Shown here: in pieces, positions 50,657-63,200 of the stretch
Layout of the letters: each line of letters starts with the position of its first letter
Position numbering within the stretch: the first letter of the stretch is position 1
Assembly: GCF_020073745.1 (NCBI RefSeq)
Contig: NZ_JAIRAU010000001.1
Coordinates: forward strand, 806,001-870,000
Length of the DNA: 64,000 nt
Reading direction: 5' to 3'
DNA from: Nannocystis pusilla
GTDB lineage: Bacteria > Myxococcota_A > Polyangia > Nannocystales > Nannocystaceae
The notes under the pieces: generated by a model
Databases searched by the model: none
What the model saw: the letters and a program-made list of their open reading frames with translations, nothing else
Told to the model about the DNA's origin: nothing
Translations under genes and position numbers: made by a program

Positions 50657-52753
50657 ATGTCCACCAAGACGCTCGCTATCAAAGTCTTTTACGGCGATCA
50701 GCTCGTCGACACCCAGACGCTGACGCAGGATGTCATCAAGATCGGCAAGCTGAAGAGCAGCCACGTTTGCCTTGATGACGAGGCCGTGGCCCGCATGCAC
50801 GCCGTGATCGAGGTGTCCGGCGAAGAGGTGCGGGTGATCGATCTCGGGAGCGCCGCGGGGACCGTGCTGAACGGCCAGCGGATCGACAAGAACGCGGTGC
50901 TGCACGACGGCGACGCCCTGAACTTCGGGCCGTACCGGCTCGAGGTCGGCTTCGTGAAGCAGCAGGTCGCGGCCGCGCCGGCGCCGGCGCAGGTAGCCGC
51001 GCCGGTGGCGGTGGCGGCGGCCGTGGCGGCGGCGCCGGTGGCCGCGCCGATGGCGACGCGCGCCCCGATCCAGATCGACCTCAGCGAGGTCGAGAATCAG
51101 AACGGCTCGCGGGTGGCCGAGGTCGTGGCGATGTACGGCACGACGGTGCTCGACGTGCAGCACGTCGGCCAGCTGAAGAACCGCAAGTCGCAGGCGCCGC
51201 TGTTCCTCGCCATCGGCGGGGTGATGCTGGTCGCCGGCGCGGCGGTGTTCTTCAGCGACGTGAACCAGGACTGGGCCGCCTACGGCAAGAAGGTCCAGGA
51301 GTCGATCGAGCAGGGCACGCCGCGGCCGACCCCGCCCGGAAACGGCCTGGCGGCGATCGGCATGCTGCTGGCGATCGCGGGCCTCGTGCCGTTCAGCATG
51401 GGCCTCATCCGCACCGGCGACTACGTCAACAAGAACTTCACGATCGGCGAGGGCCACGGGGCGTCGTTCCACGTGCCGCCGGCCGGTCTGCCGGAGCCCA
51501 CCGGCTTCCCGCTGGTCCGCGGCAGCGACCACGAGTTCGCGCTCAACTTCACGCAGAACATGAGCGGCGAGGTCACCTTCGACGGCCAGACGATCGCGCT
51601 GCAGCAGCTGGTCGCGACCGGCCGCGCGGGCTCGCAGGGCTCGTCGTACAGCTTCCCGCTGCCGCCCGGAGCGACCGCGCGGGTCAAGTACCAGGACGTC
51701 ACCTTCTACGTGAACTCGGTCGCGCCGGGCGCGGTGATCAAGGGCGGCAGCGAGACCGACAAGCCGTTCTGGCTGTACAACGGCGCCTCGTTCGTCGTCA
51801 TCGGCAGCCTGCTCGTGCTGACGCACCTCATCCCCAACGAGGCCGGCAACCTCAGCCTCGACGAGATGATGGAGGAGAACCGCTTCGTCGGTTACCTCAA
51901 CCAGCCCGACAAGCCGCCGGAGGAGGAGGAGCCGCCGCCGGAGGACATGGAGAACTCCGACGACGAGGCCGGCGGCACCGGTCAGCGTCACAAGGGCGAG
52001 GAGGGCAAGATGGGCAAGCCCACCTCGAAGAACAAGTCCGGCCTCTACGCGATGAAGGGCCCCAAGGACGCCATCCCGCAGATGGCCCGCAACTTCGACC
52101 CCGACATGGCCGCGCGCCAGGCCGGCATCCTCGGGGTCATGAGCGCCGAGAGCGGTCACTTCCTCGCCTCGCCGTACGGCGGCGCGTTCGCGGTCGGCAA
52201 CGACGACGCGGACGTGTGGGGCGGCCTCACCGGCACGGAGATCGGTGAGGCGTACGGCGTCGGCGGCCTCGGCCTGGTCGGCACCGGCCGCGGCGGCGGC
52301 GGCACCGGCGAGGGCACGATCGGCCTCGGCAACACGGGCCTGATCGGCAAGGGCGGCGGCGGCGGCACGGGCTCCGGCTACGGCCGCGGGGCAGGCGCCG
52401 GCTTCGGCGGCCGCGGCACCCGCGTCCCCACGGTCCGTCAGGCCAAGGCCGAGGTCCAGGGCGCGCTCGACAAGGACATCATCCGCCGCATCGTCCGCGC
52501 CCACATCAACGAGGTCCGCTACTGCTACAACCAGGCCCTCGCGCGTGACCCCAACGCCAAGGGCCGCGTCGCCGTCCAGTTCACCATCGGCGGCACCGGC
52601 AAGGTGCCCACCGCGGTCGTCCAGGAGAGCACGATGAAGGACCCGGCCGTCGGCTCCTGCATCGCCCAGGCGGTCAAGCGCTGGACCTTCCCCAAGCCCG
52701 AAGGCGGCGGCTCGGTCATCGTCTCGTACCCGTTCGTCCTCGAGCCGGGCTGA
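50657..52753 (+). CDS. FHA / membrane / TonB-like C-terminal protein, GltG (PglI)-like
   Basis: 698 aa. The N-terminal cytosolic FHA domain (about 25-100) has IGKLKSSHV, ARMHAVIEV and DLGSAAGTVLNGQ; the usual Arg of the GR motif is Lys and the Ser of SRxH is Ala, so phosphopeptide binding may be weakened. Membrane segments occur at about 183-200, 228-253 and 371-393, with a periplasmic-like beta segment between the second and third. A Glu/Pro-rich then Gly-rich linker (about 405-590) leads to the AgmX/PglI C-terminal domain (VRYCYNQALARDP, VQFTIGGTGKVPTAVVQEST, SCIAQAVKRWTFPKP). This combination identifies the GltG/NfsG type that links the cytosol to periplasmic gliding proteins. Confidence 0.8.
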   Translation: MSTKTLAIKVFYGDQLVDTQTLTQDVIKIGKLKSSHVCLDDEAVARMHAVIEVSGEEVRVIDLGSAAGTVLNGQRIDKNAVLHDGDALNFGPYRLEVGFVKQQVAAAPAPAQVAAPVAVAAAVAAAPVAAPMATRAPIQIDLSEVENQNGSRVAEVVAMYGTTVLDVQHVGQLKNRKSQAPLFLAIGGVMLVAGAAVFFSDVNQDWAAYGKKVQESIEQGTPRPTPPGNGLAAIGMLLAIAGLVPFSMGLIRTGDYVNKNFTIGEGHGASFHVPPAGLPEPTGFPLVRGSDHEFALNFTQNMSGEVTFDGQTIALQQLVATGRAGSQGSSYSFPLPPGATARVKYQDVTFYVNSVAPGAVIKGGSETDKPFWLYNGASFVVIGSLLVLTHLIPNEAGNLSLDEMMEENRFVGYLNQPDKPPEEEEPPPEDMENSDDEAGGTGQRHKGEEGKMGKPTSKNKSGLYAMKGPKDAIPQMARNFDPDMAARQAGILGVMSAESGHFLASPYGGAFAVGNDDADVWGGLTGTEIGEAYGVGGLGLVGTGRGGGGTGEGTIGLGNTGLIGKGGGGGTGSGYGRGAGAGFGGRGTRVPTVRQAKAEVQGALDKDIIRRIVRAHINEVRYCYNQALARDPNAKGRVAVQFTIGGTGKVPTAVVQESTMKDPAVGSCIAQAVKRWTFPKPEGGGSVIVSYPFVLEPG

Positions 52754-52764
52754 CGCGTCACCGG

Positions 52765-52797
52765 CTGTCTCGAAAGACAGCATGTCTCGAAAGACAG
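52765..52797. repeat. Tandem CTGTCTCGAAAGACAG hairpins
   Basis: Two hairpins with CGAA loops: CTGTCT/AGACAG at 52765-52780 and TGTCT/AGACA at 52783-52796. They are tandem copies of the GACAG-type element and lie just ahead of the terminator of the GltG-like gene. Confidence 0.7.
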
Positions 52798-52827
52798 GAG
52801 GCCCGGCACCCGCCGGGCCTCGGCGTT
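52798..52827 (+). terminator. Terminator after the GltG-like gene
   Basis: GAGGCCCGGC (52798-52807), loop ACCC, GCCGGGCCTC (52812-52821), then GGCGTTT. A perfect 10-bp GC-rich stem with a weak T-tract. Confidence 0.7.
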
Positions 52828-53034
52828 TAAAGACCCGCTCGTGCGCCTGGAGATCTTCGCCGGAGATCGCCCTTCGTCGCGTCCCGCTCTCGCGTCAACT
52901 CACGACTTCGACACTGCAGAGCACGGCAGACGCCGCCTGCGCCGGCGTTCGCTTGTGCGCGATTACGCGCATCGGGTTGCGAGCCCTCGCAGGTGCCCTC
53001 GAAGCGCCCCCGACGGTCGCTCCGACGTGCAACC

Positions 53035-53063
53035 TTGTCACCAGAAGCCCCGCCCGTTATCAT
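53035..53063 (+). promoter_or_regulatory. Promoter of the TPR lipoprotein gene
   Basis: TTGTCA (53035-53040), 17 nt, TATCAT (53058-53063), a near-consensus pair. The leader is about 20 nt and carries GGAAAGG as ribosome-binding site ahead of ATG 53090. Confidence 0.6.
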
Positions 53064-53089
53064 CCGCACGCGATCCGGAAAGGTCTCTG

Positions 53090-53995
53090 ATGCGTCGTCT
53101 CTCCCCTCTGGCCGCTCTCGTCGTCTCCGCTGTCCTTCTCTCGGCCTGCAACGGGCTCGCGAGTCGCAATCGTGTCCAGGCGATCAATCGGATGAACGAA
53201 GGCATCCAACTGTTCGACCGCAACAACGCCGCCGGCGCCGAGAAGGCGATCCAGGACGCGATTCAGCTCGACCCGAGCTACGCCGCCGCGCACCACACTC
53301 TCGGCCAGATCTACAAGAAGCAGAACAAGCTGGTCGACGCCGAGAAGGCGTTCACGGGCGCGATCGAAAACATGAAGGCCGAGCCGCAGGCCGAGTACTG
53401 GTACGACCTCGGGGCCGTCCAGCAGGCGCAGGGCGAGGCCGACGGCGTGTCGTCGTCGGAGCGCGAGACCAAGTTCAACGCCTCGATCAACTCGTTCCAG
53501 GAGGCGTTGAAGCTCGACCCGAAGATGTACCGCGCCCACTACCGCACGGGCGTGCTGTACGAGAAGCTCGATCAGCCGGAGAAGGCCGACGCCGCCTACC
53601 GCAAGACGATCGAGATCAAGCCCAGCTACAGCCCCGCGTTCGTCTCGCTCGGCAACATGTACATCGACTACGGCTTCGCCAACGTGGCGATGGCGGTGCT
53701 CGATACCGGCGCGCAGATCAACGACAAGGACGCGCGCATGTGGAACGGCCTCGGCCGTGCCCACTTCGAGCTCGGGCAGATGAAAGAGGCCATCGACGCC
53801 TACACGAAGGCCAAGGCCATCGACCCGGACGGCGCCGACGCGCTCTACGGCCTCGGCATGGCCTACGCCGAGCTCCGCCAGCGCAAGGAAGCCAAGGAGA
53901 ACCTCGAGCTCTTCCTCGGCAAGGCGGGCGACGCCCGTCCCGACCTCATCAAGGCGGCGCGCGACACGGTCGCTCGCATGCAGGACGTCATCTGA
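53090..53995 (+). CDS. TPR lipoprotein in the gliding-like cluster
   Basis: 301 aa from ATG 53090. Lipobox AVLLSAC (Cys20). TPRs span about 30-275 (AGAEKAIQDAIQLDPSYAAAHHTLGQIY, SINSFQEALKLDPKMYRAHYRTGVLYEK, EAIDAYTKAKAIDPDGADALYGLGMAY). The mature protein is a small all-TPR outer-membrane-anchored scaffold. It occupies the place where M. xanthus has gltH (a barrel), so it is not its direct equivalent. The upstream extension to 52841 includes the promoter and is rejected. Confidence 0.75.
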   Translation: MRRLSPLAALVVSAVLLSACNGLASRNRVQAINRMNEGIQLFDRNNAAGAEKAIQDAIQLDPSYAAAHHTLGQIYKKQNKLVDAEKAFTGAIENMKAEPQAEYWYDLGAVQQAQGEADGVSSSERETKFNASINSFQEALKLDPKMYRAHYRTGVLYEKLDQPEKADAAYRKTIEIKPSYSPAFVSLGNMYIDYGFANVAMAVLDTGAQINDKDARMWNGLGRAHFELGQMKEAIDAYTKAKAIDPDGADALYGLGMAYAELRQRKEAKENLELFLGKAGDARPDLIKAARDTVARMQDVI

Positions 53996-54268
53996 GCCCG
54001 AGATCGACGGCACCCGTGAGGGCAGGGCCTCGCGGACCTTCGGGGACGGCTCGCCACCCCGACCTCCGCGGCCCACCCGGCCCGATCCACCATCAGTCAC
54101 CCCGCGGGTCACCGCGGGTGTCCCCCGTCGCGTGCACGGTGGGCCTACTCGGCCTGCCTGCGTTGAATCGTTCCGGACGCGTTGAACGCTCGGCGAGGTG
54201 CGTGGTATATCCGCCGTCTCCCGAGCCCGGGGTAATCCCCCGATAATGCTCAAAAAACAGGGTCTCCG
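53996..54268. other. Intergenic region with GC-rich inverted repeats
   Basis: The 273-bp gap has GC-rich inverted stretches near 54099-54124 (GTCACCCCGCGG and CCGCGGGTGTC) that could end the previous transcript, then the promoter of the giant TPR gene. Confidence 0.4.
54182..54211 (+). promoter_or_regulatory. Promoter of the giant TPR gene
   Basis: TTGAAC (54182-54187), 18 nt, TATATC (54206-54211). The expected leader is about 50 nt to the ATG at 54269. Confidence 0.5.
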
Positions 54269-57200
54269 ATGGAAGTAACGACGCGCATCAAGTCACGGCT
54301 CACCGAGGTCTCCGAGTGGAGCGGGGTGATCGACGAATCCGAGTCGCAGGCGAGCTCCGCCGGCACGCCTCAGGCGCAGTCCGCGGCGTTCTACCACCTG
54401 GCTCAGGCCTGCGAGGGGTTGCTCCTCGACAAGGCCAAGGCGATGACGTTCTACCAGACGGCCGTCAAGCGCGACCGTGAGAACCTCAAGGCCCTCGAGT
54501 CGGCGCGCAAGATCTATCAGCAGATGGCCAACCTCGAGATGGTCACCAAGCTGATGGCGCTCGAGCTGCGGGCCAATCGCGACCCCGACCGCGCCCCCGC
54601 GCTGAACTACGCCTACGGTCGAGCCCTGCTCAACCTGCGGCAGATCGAGCAGGCGCGTCCGTACCTCGAGGCGGCGGCCAGCGCCGACGGCCGCAACCAA
54701 GAGTTCCAGGACCGCTTCCAGGAGTCGCTCTACGATCGCGGCAACTGGCAGTTCGCGCTGCAGAACATCTGTTACAACCAGCTGATCGCGCTGAGCGGTC
54801 AGGCCGATCCGCTCGCCGCCAACGTCGAGAACGGCGGCCATCAGCTGTCGGCGCTGTACCTCCGCACCGCGCGGATCTTGCAGCAAGAGGCGCCCGAGGA
54901 CCCGCGCCTGCTGCCGCTGCTGTTCAAGGCCCTCGATGCCGATCCGAGCAACGACGAGGCCGGCTACATCGCCGAGACCCTGCTCGCCGGCGGCGGTCAC
55001 CTGCAGCACATCCAGAAGCTGCAGGACCGCCGCGCCGCGCTCGAGCGCGAGCCGGCGCAGAAGGTCGCGCTGCTGCGTCAGTTCGCGCTGATCTGGCAGG
55101 TGCGCCTCAACAACGCCGACATGGCGGCGTACTTCTTCCGTCAGGCGCTCGAGTACGCGTACTCGTTCGGGGCCAGCGTCCTCAAGGACGAGAACGACGT
55201 CGAGTGGCACCTCGGCGCGTTCCACATGCTCAAGAAGGCCGCCGAGCGCTCCGGCAATTCGGAGGGCCTGGTCGAGCTGGCCGCGCGCGGCCTGTCGGTC
55301 ATCACCGATCCCACCGACGCCGCGTTGCTCGCGATCCTCGGCGGTGAGATCGCGTGGAAGCTGCGCCAGGACGTCGACAGCGCCCGCGGCCTGCTCGCCT
55401 ACGCCGTCGAGGCCGCGCCGCGTCACCCCACGGTCGTCGAATTCGTCGGCGCGTTCGGTCCCCTCGAGGCGCCGGCGAGCGACGCCGGTGAGCGCGCTGC
55501 CGCTGCCGCAGCGGAGGCCGCCGCCGCCGAGCAAGCCGCGGCCGAGCGTGCCGCCGCCGAGCAGGCTGCTGCCGAGGAGGCTGCCGCGGCCGAGCGGGCC
55601 GAGGCGGCCGAGCGGGCCGAACGCGATCGCGTCGCAGCCGACCGCGCCGCGGCCGAGCAGGCCGAGGCCCAGCGGGCCGAGCGCGAGCGCATCGCCGCGG
55701 AGAAGGCCGCCGAGCGCGAGCGCATCGCCGCGGAGAAGGCCGCTGCCGCGGAGAAGGCCGCCGCCGAGAAGGCCGAGCGGGAGCGCCTCGCTGCCGAGAA
55801 GGCCGCCGCAGACAAGGCCGAGCGCGAGCGCGTCGCCGCCGAGCGGGCCGCTGCCGCGGAGAAGGCCGCCGCGGAGAAGGCCGAGAAGGCCGCTGCCGCC
55901 GAGCGTGCCGCCGCCGAGAAGGCAGCCGCGGAGAAGGCCGCCGCCGACAAGATCGCCGCCGAGTTGGCCGCGATCCCGCCCGAGGGCGTCGAGATGCACG
56001 GCGAGATCTTCCTCCCCGAGGAGGTCCGGATCTACAACGCCGCGCGCACCGCCGAGGCCGCCGGTGGCGCCAAGGCGATCGACGCCTGGCGCGACGCCAT
56101 GGGCAAGCTGCCGGGCAAGCGTTACCCGCGGACGCGCCTCAAGGAGCTCTACGGCGAGGCCGGCAAGTGGAGCAACGTCGCCGACCTGCTGAAGGACGAG
56201 CTCAAGGGCGATCCGAACCGCGACCTCGAGCACACCAAGGCCTCGTACTGGCAGCTCCTCGACATCTACCGCGACCACCTGCGTCAGCCCGGCCTCGTGG
56301 TCACCACGCTGGCTGCGTTCGAGAAGGTGCTCGAAGAGGCCGGCGACACCGAGTCGCTGCTCAAGGTCGTCGAGACCCAGCAGAACCAGTTCGAGCAGAT
56401 GAAGCGCTGGCCGGACCTCATCAGCAGGATCCGCCGCCGCGCCGAGCTGACCACCGATCCGGTCGGTCGCACGGCCCTGCACCTCGAGGCAGGTCGCCTC
56501 TTCCTCGACAAGTTCAACAACCAGGCCGAGGCGATCAAGAGCTTCGAGTCGGTGCTCGAGGCCGACGAGTACAACGTCGAGGCGATCACCAAGCTCAAGG
56601 ACCTGTACGCCAAGCGACGCGACTGGGAGAAGCTCGTCCACGTCCAGCAGAAAGAGCTGACGCTGATCGAGAGCCCGGCGCAGCGCATGGAGCAGCTGCT
56701 CGACGTCGCCCGCACGGCGGTCTCGAAGATCAAGAAGAACCCGCTCTCGATCGAGCTGTGGAACCAGGTCCTGGCGATGGAGCCGACCCACCACGAGGCG
56801 CTCGAACAGCTCGAGGGCCTGCTCGAGCGCGAGAAGGAGTGGGCACAGCTGGCCGGCGTGCTGCGCACGCTCGCCGAGGTCGAGAACGACCCGGCCAAGC
56901 GGGCCAACTACCTCGTCAAGCTCGGCTCGAACTACAGCGACAAGCTCGATGACAACGCCAGCGCGATCAAGGCCTGGGAGCAGCTGTACCAGCTCGACTC
57001 CGAGAACCGCCGCGCCCAGGACGCCCTCAAGAAGCTCTACCTCGCCGTCGGCGACATGGAGAGCCTGCAGGAGTTCTACGCCAAGCAGGACAAGTGGGGC
57101 GAGTTCATCCGCGTGCTCGAGCGCGAGGCCGAGACCGCCGAGGGGGCGGCCCGCACCACGCTCTTGCTCAAGATCGCCGATCTGTACAAGACGCGCATGG

Positions 57201-60200
57201 ACAAGGCCGACAAGGCCACCCGCGCCCTCGAGCGCGCGCTGTCGTTCGACGACAACAACCTCACCGTCGCCGAGGCGCTGATCGACCTCTACGAGCAGGC
57301 GCACGACGAGCGGCACATCTCGGTGCCGCTGAAGATCCAGCTCAACCACAGCGAGGATCCGGCGCAGCGTCAGTCGCTGCTGCGGCGCCTCGCCGACCTC
57401 GCCGAGCGCATCAGCCAGGACGAGGCGCTGGCGTTCAGCTACTACAGCCAGGCCTTCACCGAGGATCACACGCAGGCCGACACGCGCGAGCACCTGTTCC
57501 GCCTCGGCGAGTCGATCGGCGCCTGGACCGAGCAGATCGAGTCGCTGCGCGCCGCGATCGAGAAGTACGGCACCGACCCCGACAGCATCCCGCTGCGGCT
57601 CAAGCTGGCCGAGATCTACGAGAAGCGCTCGAGCGACCTCGAGGCCGCGCTCGCGGCCAACCAGGCGATCCTCGAGATCAACGCCGAGGAGCCGACCGCG
57701 CTCACCTCGCTCGAGCGGCTCTACCTCGCGCTCGGCCGCGAGGAGGACCTGCTCAACGTCCTCCGCACCAAGCTCTCGCTCGCCGGCAACGACGACGACC
57801 GCCGCGCGATCCAGACCCGGATCGGCAGCATCCACGAGCAGCTCGGCCACGTCGACCAGGCCGTCGCCGCCTACGAGGCGGTGCTGGCCACCGGCGTCGA
57901 GGATCCGGCCGTGCTCGCCGCCCTCGATCGCCTGTACCTCGGCCAGGGCAAGTGGGCCGAGCTGGCCGACATCCTGCGCCGCGAGCTCGATGTCACCGCG
58001 CCCGACGATGTCGAGGCGCGCGCCACCTTGCTGCTCCGCCTCGGCATCGTCCAGCAGGACAAGCTGAACTCGGCGTCCGACGCCGTCGACCTGTTCCGCC
58101 AGGTCCTCGACGTCGACGCCGCCAACGAGGAGGCGCGCAAGCGGCTCGAGGGTTACCTCGAGGACGACGCGCTCAAGACCACCGTGGCCGGCATCCTGCT
58201 CCCGGTCTACGAGCGCCTGCTCGACTGGCCGAAGATGGTCCAGACGCTCGAGATCCAGGTCGCCGCCGCCGGCACCGTCGACGAGCGCGTCGGCCTCCTG
58301 CTGCAGATCGGCGGCATCCTGGCCAACAGCATCGGCAACACGGCCGCGGCGTTCGACGCCTACAGCCGCGCCTTCCGCCAGGACCCGCGCAACGAGGCCG
58401 CGCAGGCCGAGCTCGAGAAGCTCGCGCACCTCGAGAACCGCTACGCCGACTACGCCGCCCTGTTCGAGGAGGCGGTCGCCGGCGACCTGCCGAGCGAGCT
58501 GCAGCGCACGCTGTTGATGCGCCTGGCCGGCCTCTACGACCAGCGCATCGGCAACGCGCCCAAGGCGATCGAGAACTTCAAGAAGGCCCTCGAGGTCGAC
58601 GCCGACAACGTCGAGGCGCTCGAGGCGCTCGAGAAGCTCTACAGCCGCGACCAGAACTGGGGCGAGCTGCTCGGCGTCTACCGCAGCCAGATCCCGCTGA
58701 CCAGCGACGGCGGCAAGCGCCAGGAGCTGCGGTTCCGCATCGCCTACCTGCAGGACGAGATGCTCGGCCAGAAGGAGGAGGCGATCGCCACCTACAACGA
58801 GATCCTCGCCGACGACTTCGAGAACCTGCAGGCGATCGTCGCCCTCGATCGTCTGTACCTCGCGCGCGGCGCGTGGGTCGAGTTGGCCGAGAACCTCGAG
58901 CGGCAACTGACGCTGTCGAGCGACCCGGACAAGCAGATCGAGCTCAACCTCCGGCTCGGCGACCTGCGCCTCACCAAGCTCGACCAGGCCGGTCAGGCCG
59001 TCGAGACCTACCACCGCGTGCTCGCGCTCGACGCCGGCAACGCCACGGCGCTCGCCGCCCTCGAGACGCTGCTGACCCATGAGCAGCAGCAGCTCACCGT
59101 CGCCAAGACCCTCGAGCCGTTCTACCGCGCCAACAACAACTGGCCGCGGCTGATCCAGGCGTACGAGATCATGGTGACGCACGCGGGCGACGCCGAGGAG
59201 AAGATCGGCCTGTTGCACCGCATCGCCGAGCTCTACGAGATCGCCGGTGAGGAGCAGAGCAAGGCCTTCGACGCCCTCGGCCGCGCCTTCAAGGTCGACC
59301 CGAGCAACGAGACCACGCAGGAGCGGCTCGAGACGCTGGCCCGCCAGCTCGGCGACTACCCGCGCCTCGTCGCCCTCTACGACGAGTCGATCCCCGACAT
59401 CGTCGACGACGCCCTCATCATCCGCCTGCTGGTGAAGATCGCCCAGATCTACGAGCTGGTGCTCGAGGACGTCGCCCAGGCCGCGTCCAGCTACGAGCGG
59501 ATCCTCGGCGTCGACCCCGGCAACTTCGAGGCCGTCGACGCGCTGATCAACCTCCACCTCAAGAGCTCGAACTTCAACGCGCTCGTCGAGGCGGTGGTGC
59601 GCAAGTCGGAGATGGTCACCGAGGTCGCCGACCGCAAGGCGCTCCTCCTCTACGCCGCCCAGACCCGCGAGACCGCGATGGAGGACCCGGCCGGCGCGAT
59701 CAGCCTGTACCAGCAGGTCCTCGCGCTCGACGACGCCGACGCCGCCGCGCTCGACGCCCTGGCCAAGCTGTTCACGCAGACCGAGGCGTGGGAGAATCTC
59801 AAGGACATCTACCGCCGCAAGACGGAGCTCGCGGAGTCGCCCGAGCACCGGCGCTACTGGCTGCACCAGCTCGGCCCCATCTACGACGAGAAGCTCAAGG
59901 ACGTCGAGCAGGCGATCGAGACCTACCGCTCGATCCTCGACCTCGAGCCGGCCGACTACGACGCCATCCAGGCGCTCGACCGCCTCTACGGCCAGGCCGA
60001 GCGCTGGCAGGACCAGCTCGGGATCCTCGAGCGGGCCGTCGAGGTCGCGCCGCAGCGCGACGAGAAGACCGCGCTGCGGCACCGGATCGGCGGGCTCTAC
60101 GAGACCCAGCTGGCCGACATCGTCCGCGCCGTCGAGGCCTACCGTGACACCCTCACGCACGCGCCCGACCACGCGCCGACGATCGCCGCGCTCGACCGCA

Positions 60201-63200
60201 TCGTCCACGGCGAGGACCAGCCGATGCTCGCCGCCGAGGTGCTGGCGCCGTTCTACAACCAGCTCGCCGAGTGGGAGAAGCTGGTCGACATCTACGAGGT
60301 GATGGTCAAGCAGACCCAGGATCCGGCGCAGCAGATCGAGCTGCTGCACCAGATCGCCGCGATCCACGAGCGGCAGCTGCAGCAGTTCGAGCAGGCGTTC
60401 GCCGCCTACGCCCGCGCGCTGGTGATCGAGCCGACCCACGAGGCCACTCTGGGTCAGCTCCACCGCCTCGCCGAGGTCACGGGCGACCACGAGAAGCTCG
60501 CCGGCCTGCTGGCCGATCAGGCCGCCACGATCCCCGATCCGGCGACCAAGGTCGGCATGCTGCACCGCCTCGCGGTCGTGCTCGAGACCAAGCTGAACCG
60601 CATCGACGACGCGATCGAGCGCTACCTCGCGATCCTCGACATCGACGGCGAGAACCGCGACGCGATCGCCCAGCTCGACCGGATCTACACCGGCCTCGAG
60701 CGCTGGCAGCCGCTGGTCGAGAACCTGCGCCGGCAGATCGCCATCACCACGGACGAGCAGGAGATCATCGCCCTGCAGTACCGGATGGGCCAGATCTACC
60801 AGAACAACATCCAGGACCTGCCGAAGGCCATCGAGGCCTACCGGACGATCCTCGAGATCGACCCCGACAGCTCGGCCACGCAGGCCACGCTCGAGCTGAT
60901 CTTCGCCGAGGGCGAGCACCAGAGCGAGATCGCCTCGATCCTCGAGCCGCTGTATCAGGCGTCGCGCAACTGGGACGCGCTGATCAAGCTCGCCGACGTC
61001 AAGCTCAACGCCACCGCGGACACCGCGGAGCGGCTGCAGATCATCGAGAACACCGCGCAGATCTGCGAGCAGCAGCTGGGCGACGCCGGCCAGGCGTACT
61101 ACTGGTGGCTGCGCGCGTACATGGACGACCCGCTGAGCGAGCGCGTCGCCGAGGAGATCGAGCGCCTCGCCGAGCTCACGCAGGAGTGGGGCTACATCGT
61201 CGACGTCGGCGAGCAGATCCTCGAGAACACCGGCCTGCCGCAGGACGCCCGGGTCGCCGTGCTCAGTCGTTCGGGACAGGTCCTCGAGACCAGGATCGGC
61301 GACCGCGCGCGGGCCATCGAGGTCTACAACCGGCTGCTCGCGCTGGTGCCCGACCACGCCGAGGGGCTGCAGGCGCTCGACCGCCTGTACACCGAGACCG
61401 GTCGCTGGGAGGAGCTCGCCGAGATCCTGCAGCGCCGGATCCAGGCGACCATGGACGGCGAGATCCTCGTCGACCTCGAGATGCGCCTCGCCTCTGCCTT
61501 CGAGCAGTGGCTGGCCAACCCCGAGGCCGCGATCGCCGCCTACAACCGCGCCCTCGACATCGACGGCAACAACCTGCGCGCCCTCGAGCGGCTCGAGGCG
61601 CTGTACCTCGTCGCCGCCCGCTGGGAGGACCTGTACAACACGTACGAGCGCACGTCCGCGATCGCCAACACCGACGAGGACAGCGCGGCTTGCTTCCAGC
61701 GCATGGCGAAGATCGCCGCCGAGGCTCTCGGCCGCGAGGAGACCGCCGTCGACCTGTGGGGCAAGGTGCTCGAGCTGCGCGGCGAGGACCCGCTCGCGCT
61801 GGGCGAGCTGGCCGTGCTGCACGAGCGCTCGCAGCGGTGGGAGGACCTCGCCGAGGTGCTCGAGCGGCAGGTGTTCGCGGTCGAGGACCCGAACGACAAG
61901 GTTGCGATCTACCAGCAGCTCGCCCACGTCTACGGCGACCGGCTGGGCAAGGAGCGCAACAGCCTCGACGCGTGGCTCAACGCCCGCGAGCTCAACGGCC
62001 GCGACCTCGACACGCTGACCGCGCTCCACGCGATCTATCAGCGCAACGAGTCGTGGGTCGAGCTCAACGACGTGCTCTCGAACCTGATCGAGCTCGGGCC
62101 GGGCGTCCTCGGCACCGAGCAGCTGCGGGCCTACTACGCCCAGGTCGGCCGGATCCAGGCGGAGTACCTCATGGACACCCAGGCGGCGATCGCTGCCTGG
62201 CGCCACGTCCTCGAGCTCGAGCCCAACAGCCTCGAGGCCCTGGCGGCGCTCGAGCGCCTGCACAGCAGCGAGGCCAGCTGGGACGAGGTCATCCGCGTCC
62301 TCGAGAAGAAGCGCAAGGTCGTCGAGTCGGCGCCCGAGAAGATCGACGTGCTGATGCAGATCGCCGCGATCTGGGAGCAGCAGCTCGGCAACAAGACCGA
62401 GGCCGCCGGCGCCTACCTCGAGATCCTCGACCTCGACCAGGCCTACATGCCGGCCCACGAGGCGCTGGAGACCATCTACCGCGAGACCGAGGCGTGGGGC
62501 GAGCTCATCGAGCTCTACCTGCGGCAGGTCGAGATCTTCGACGACGCCAAGTTCAAGGTCTCGACCTACCAGAAGATGGCCAAGGTCTTCGAGGAGAACC
62601 AGGACGACCCGGACAACGCCTTCGAGGTCCTCAAGTACGCGTTCAACATCGACTACGCCAACGAGGACACCTCGCGCGAGCTCGAGCGCCTCGCCACCCA
62701 GGCCAACAAGTGGGGCGAGCTGCTCAACGAGTACAACGGCATCGTCCGCTCGATCCCCGACAAGAGCGAGCAGGCCGAGCTGTGGGTGAAGATCGGCCGC
62801 TGGTACGGCGAGCACCTCAACCGCGTCGACTACGGCCTCAAGTCGCTCGAAGAGGCGCTCAAGCTCAACGCCAACAACATCAACGCGCTGCGCGAGCAGG
62901 CCGGCTTCTACCGCCGGGCGATGAACAACGTCGAGCTGGCCAAGACGCTGGCGCGGATCGTCCCGCTCGAGACCGACCCGAACATCCAGATCCGCACGCT
63001 GACGCAGCTCGCGGAGGTCCAGGACGGCGGGCTCGGCGACATCCCGGCGGCGATCGAGAGCTACCGCAAGGTGCTCGAGATCGACGGCGAGAACATCAAC
63101 GCCCTCGACGCGCTGGCCCGGCTCCACCAGAACCAGGGTCAGTGGCAGGACCTCGTCCACGTGCTCGAGCGGCGCGTCGGCACGCTCGACGAGCCGGAGC

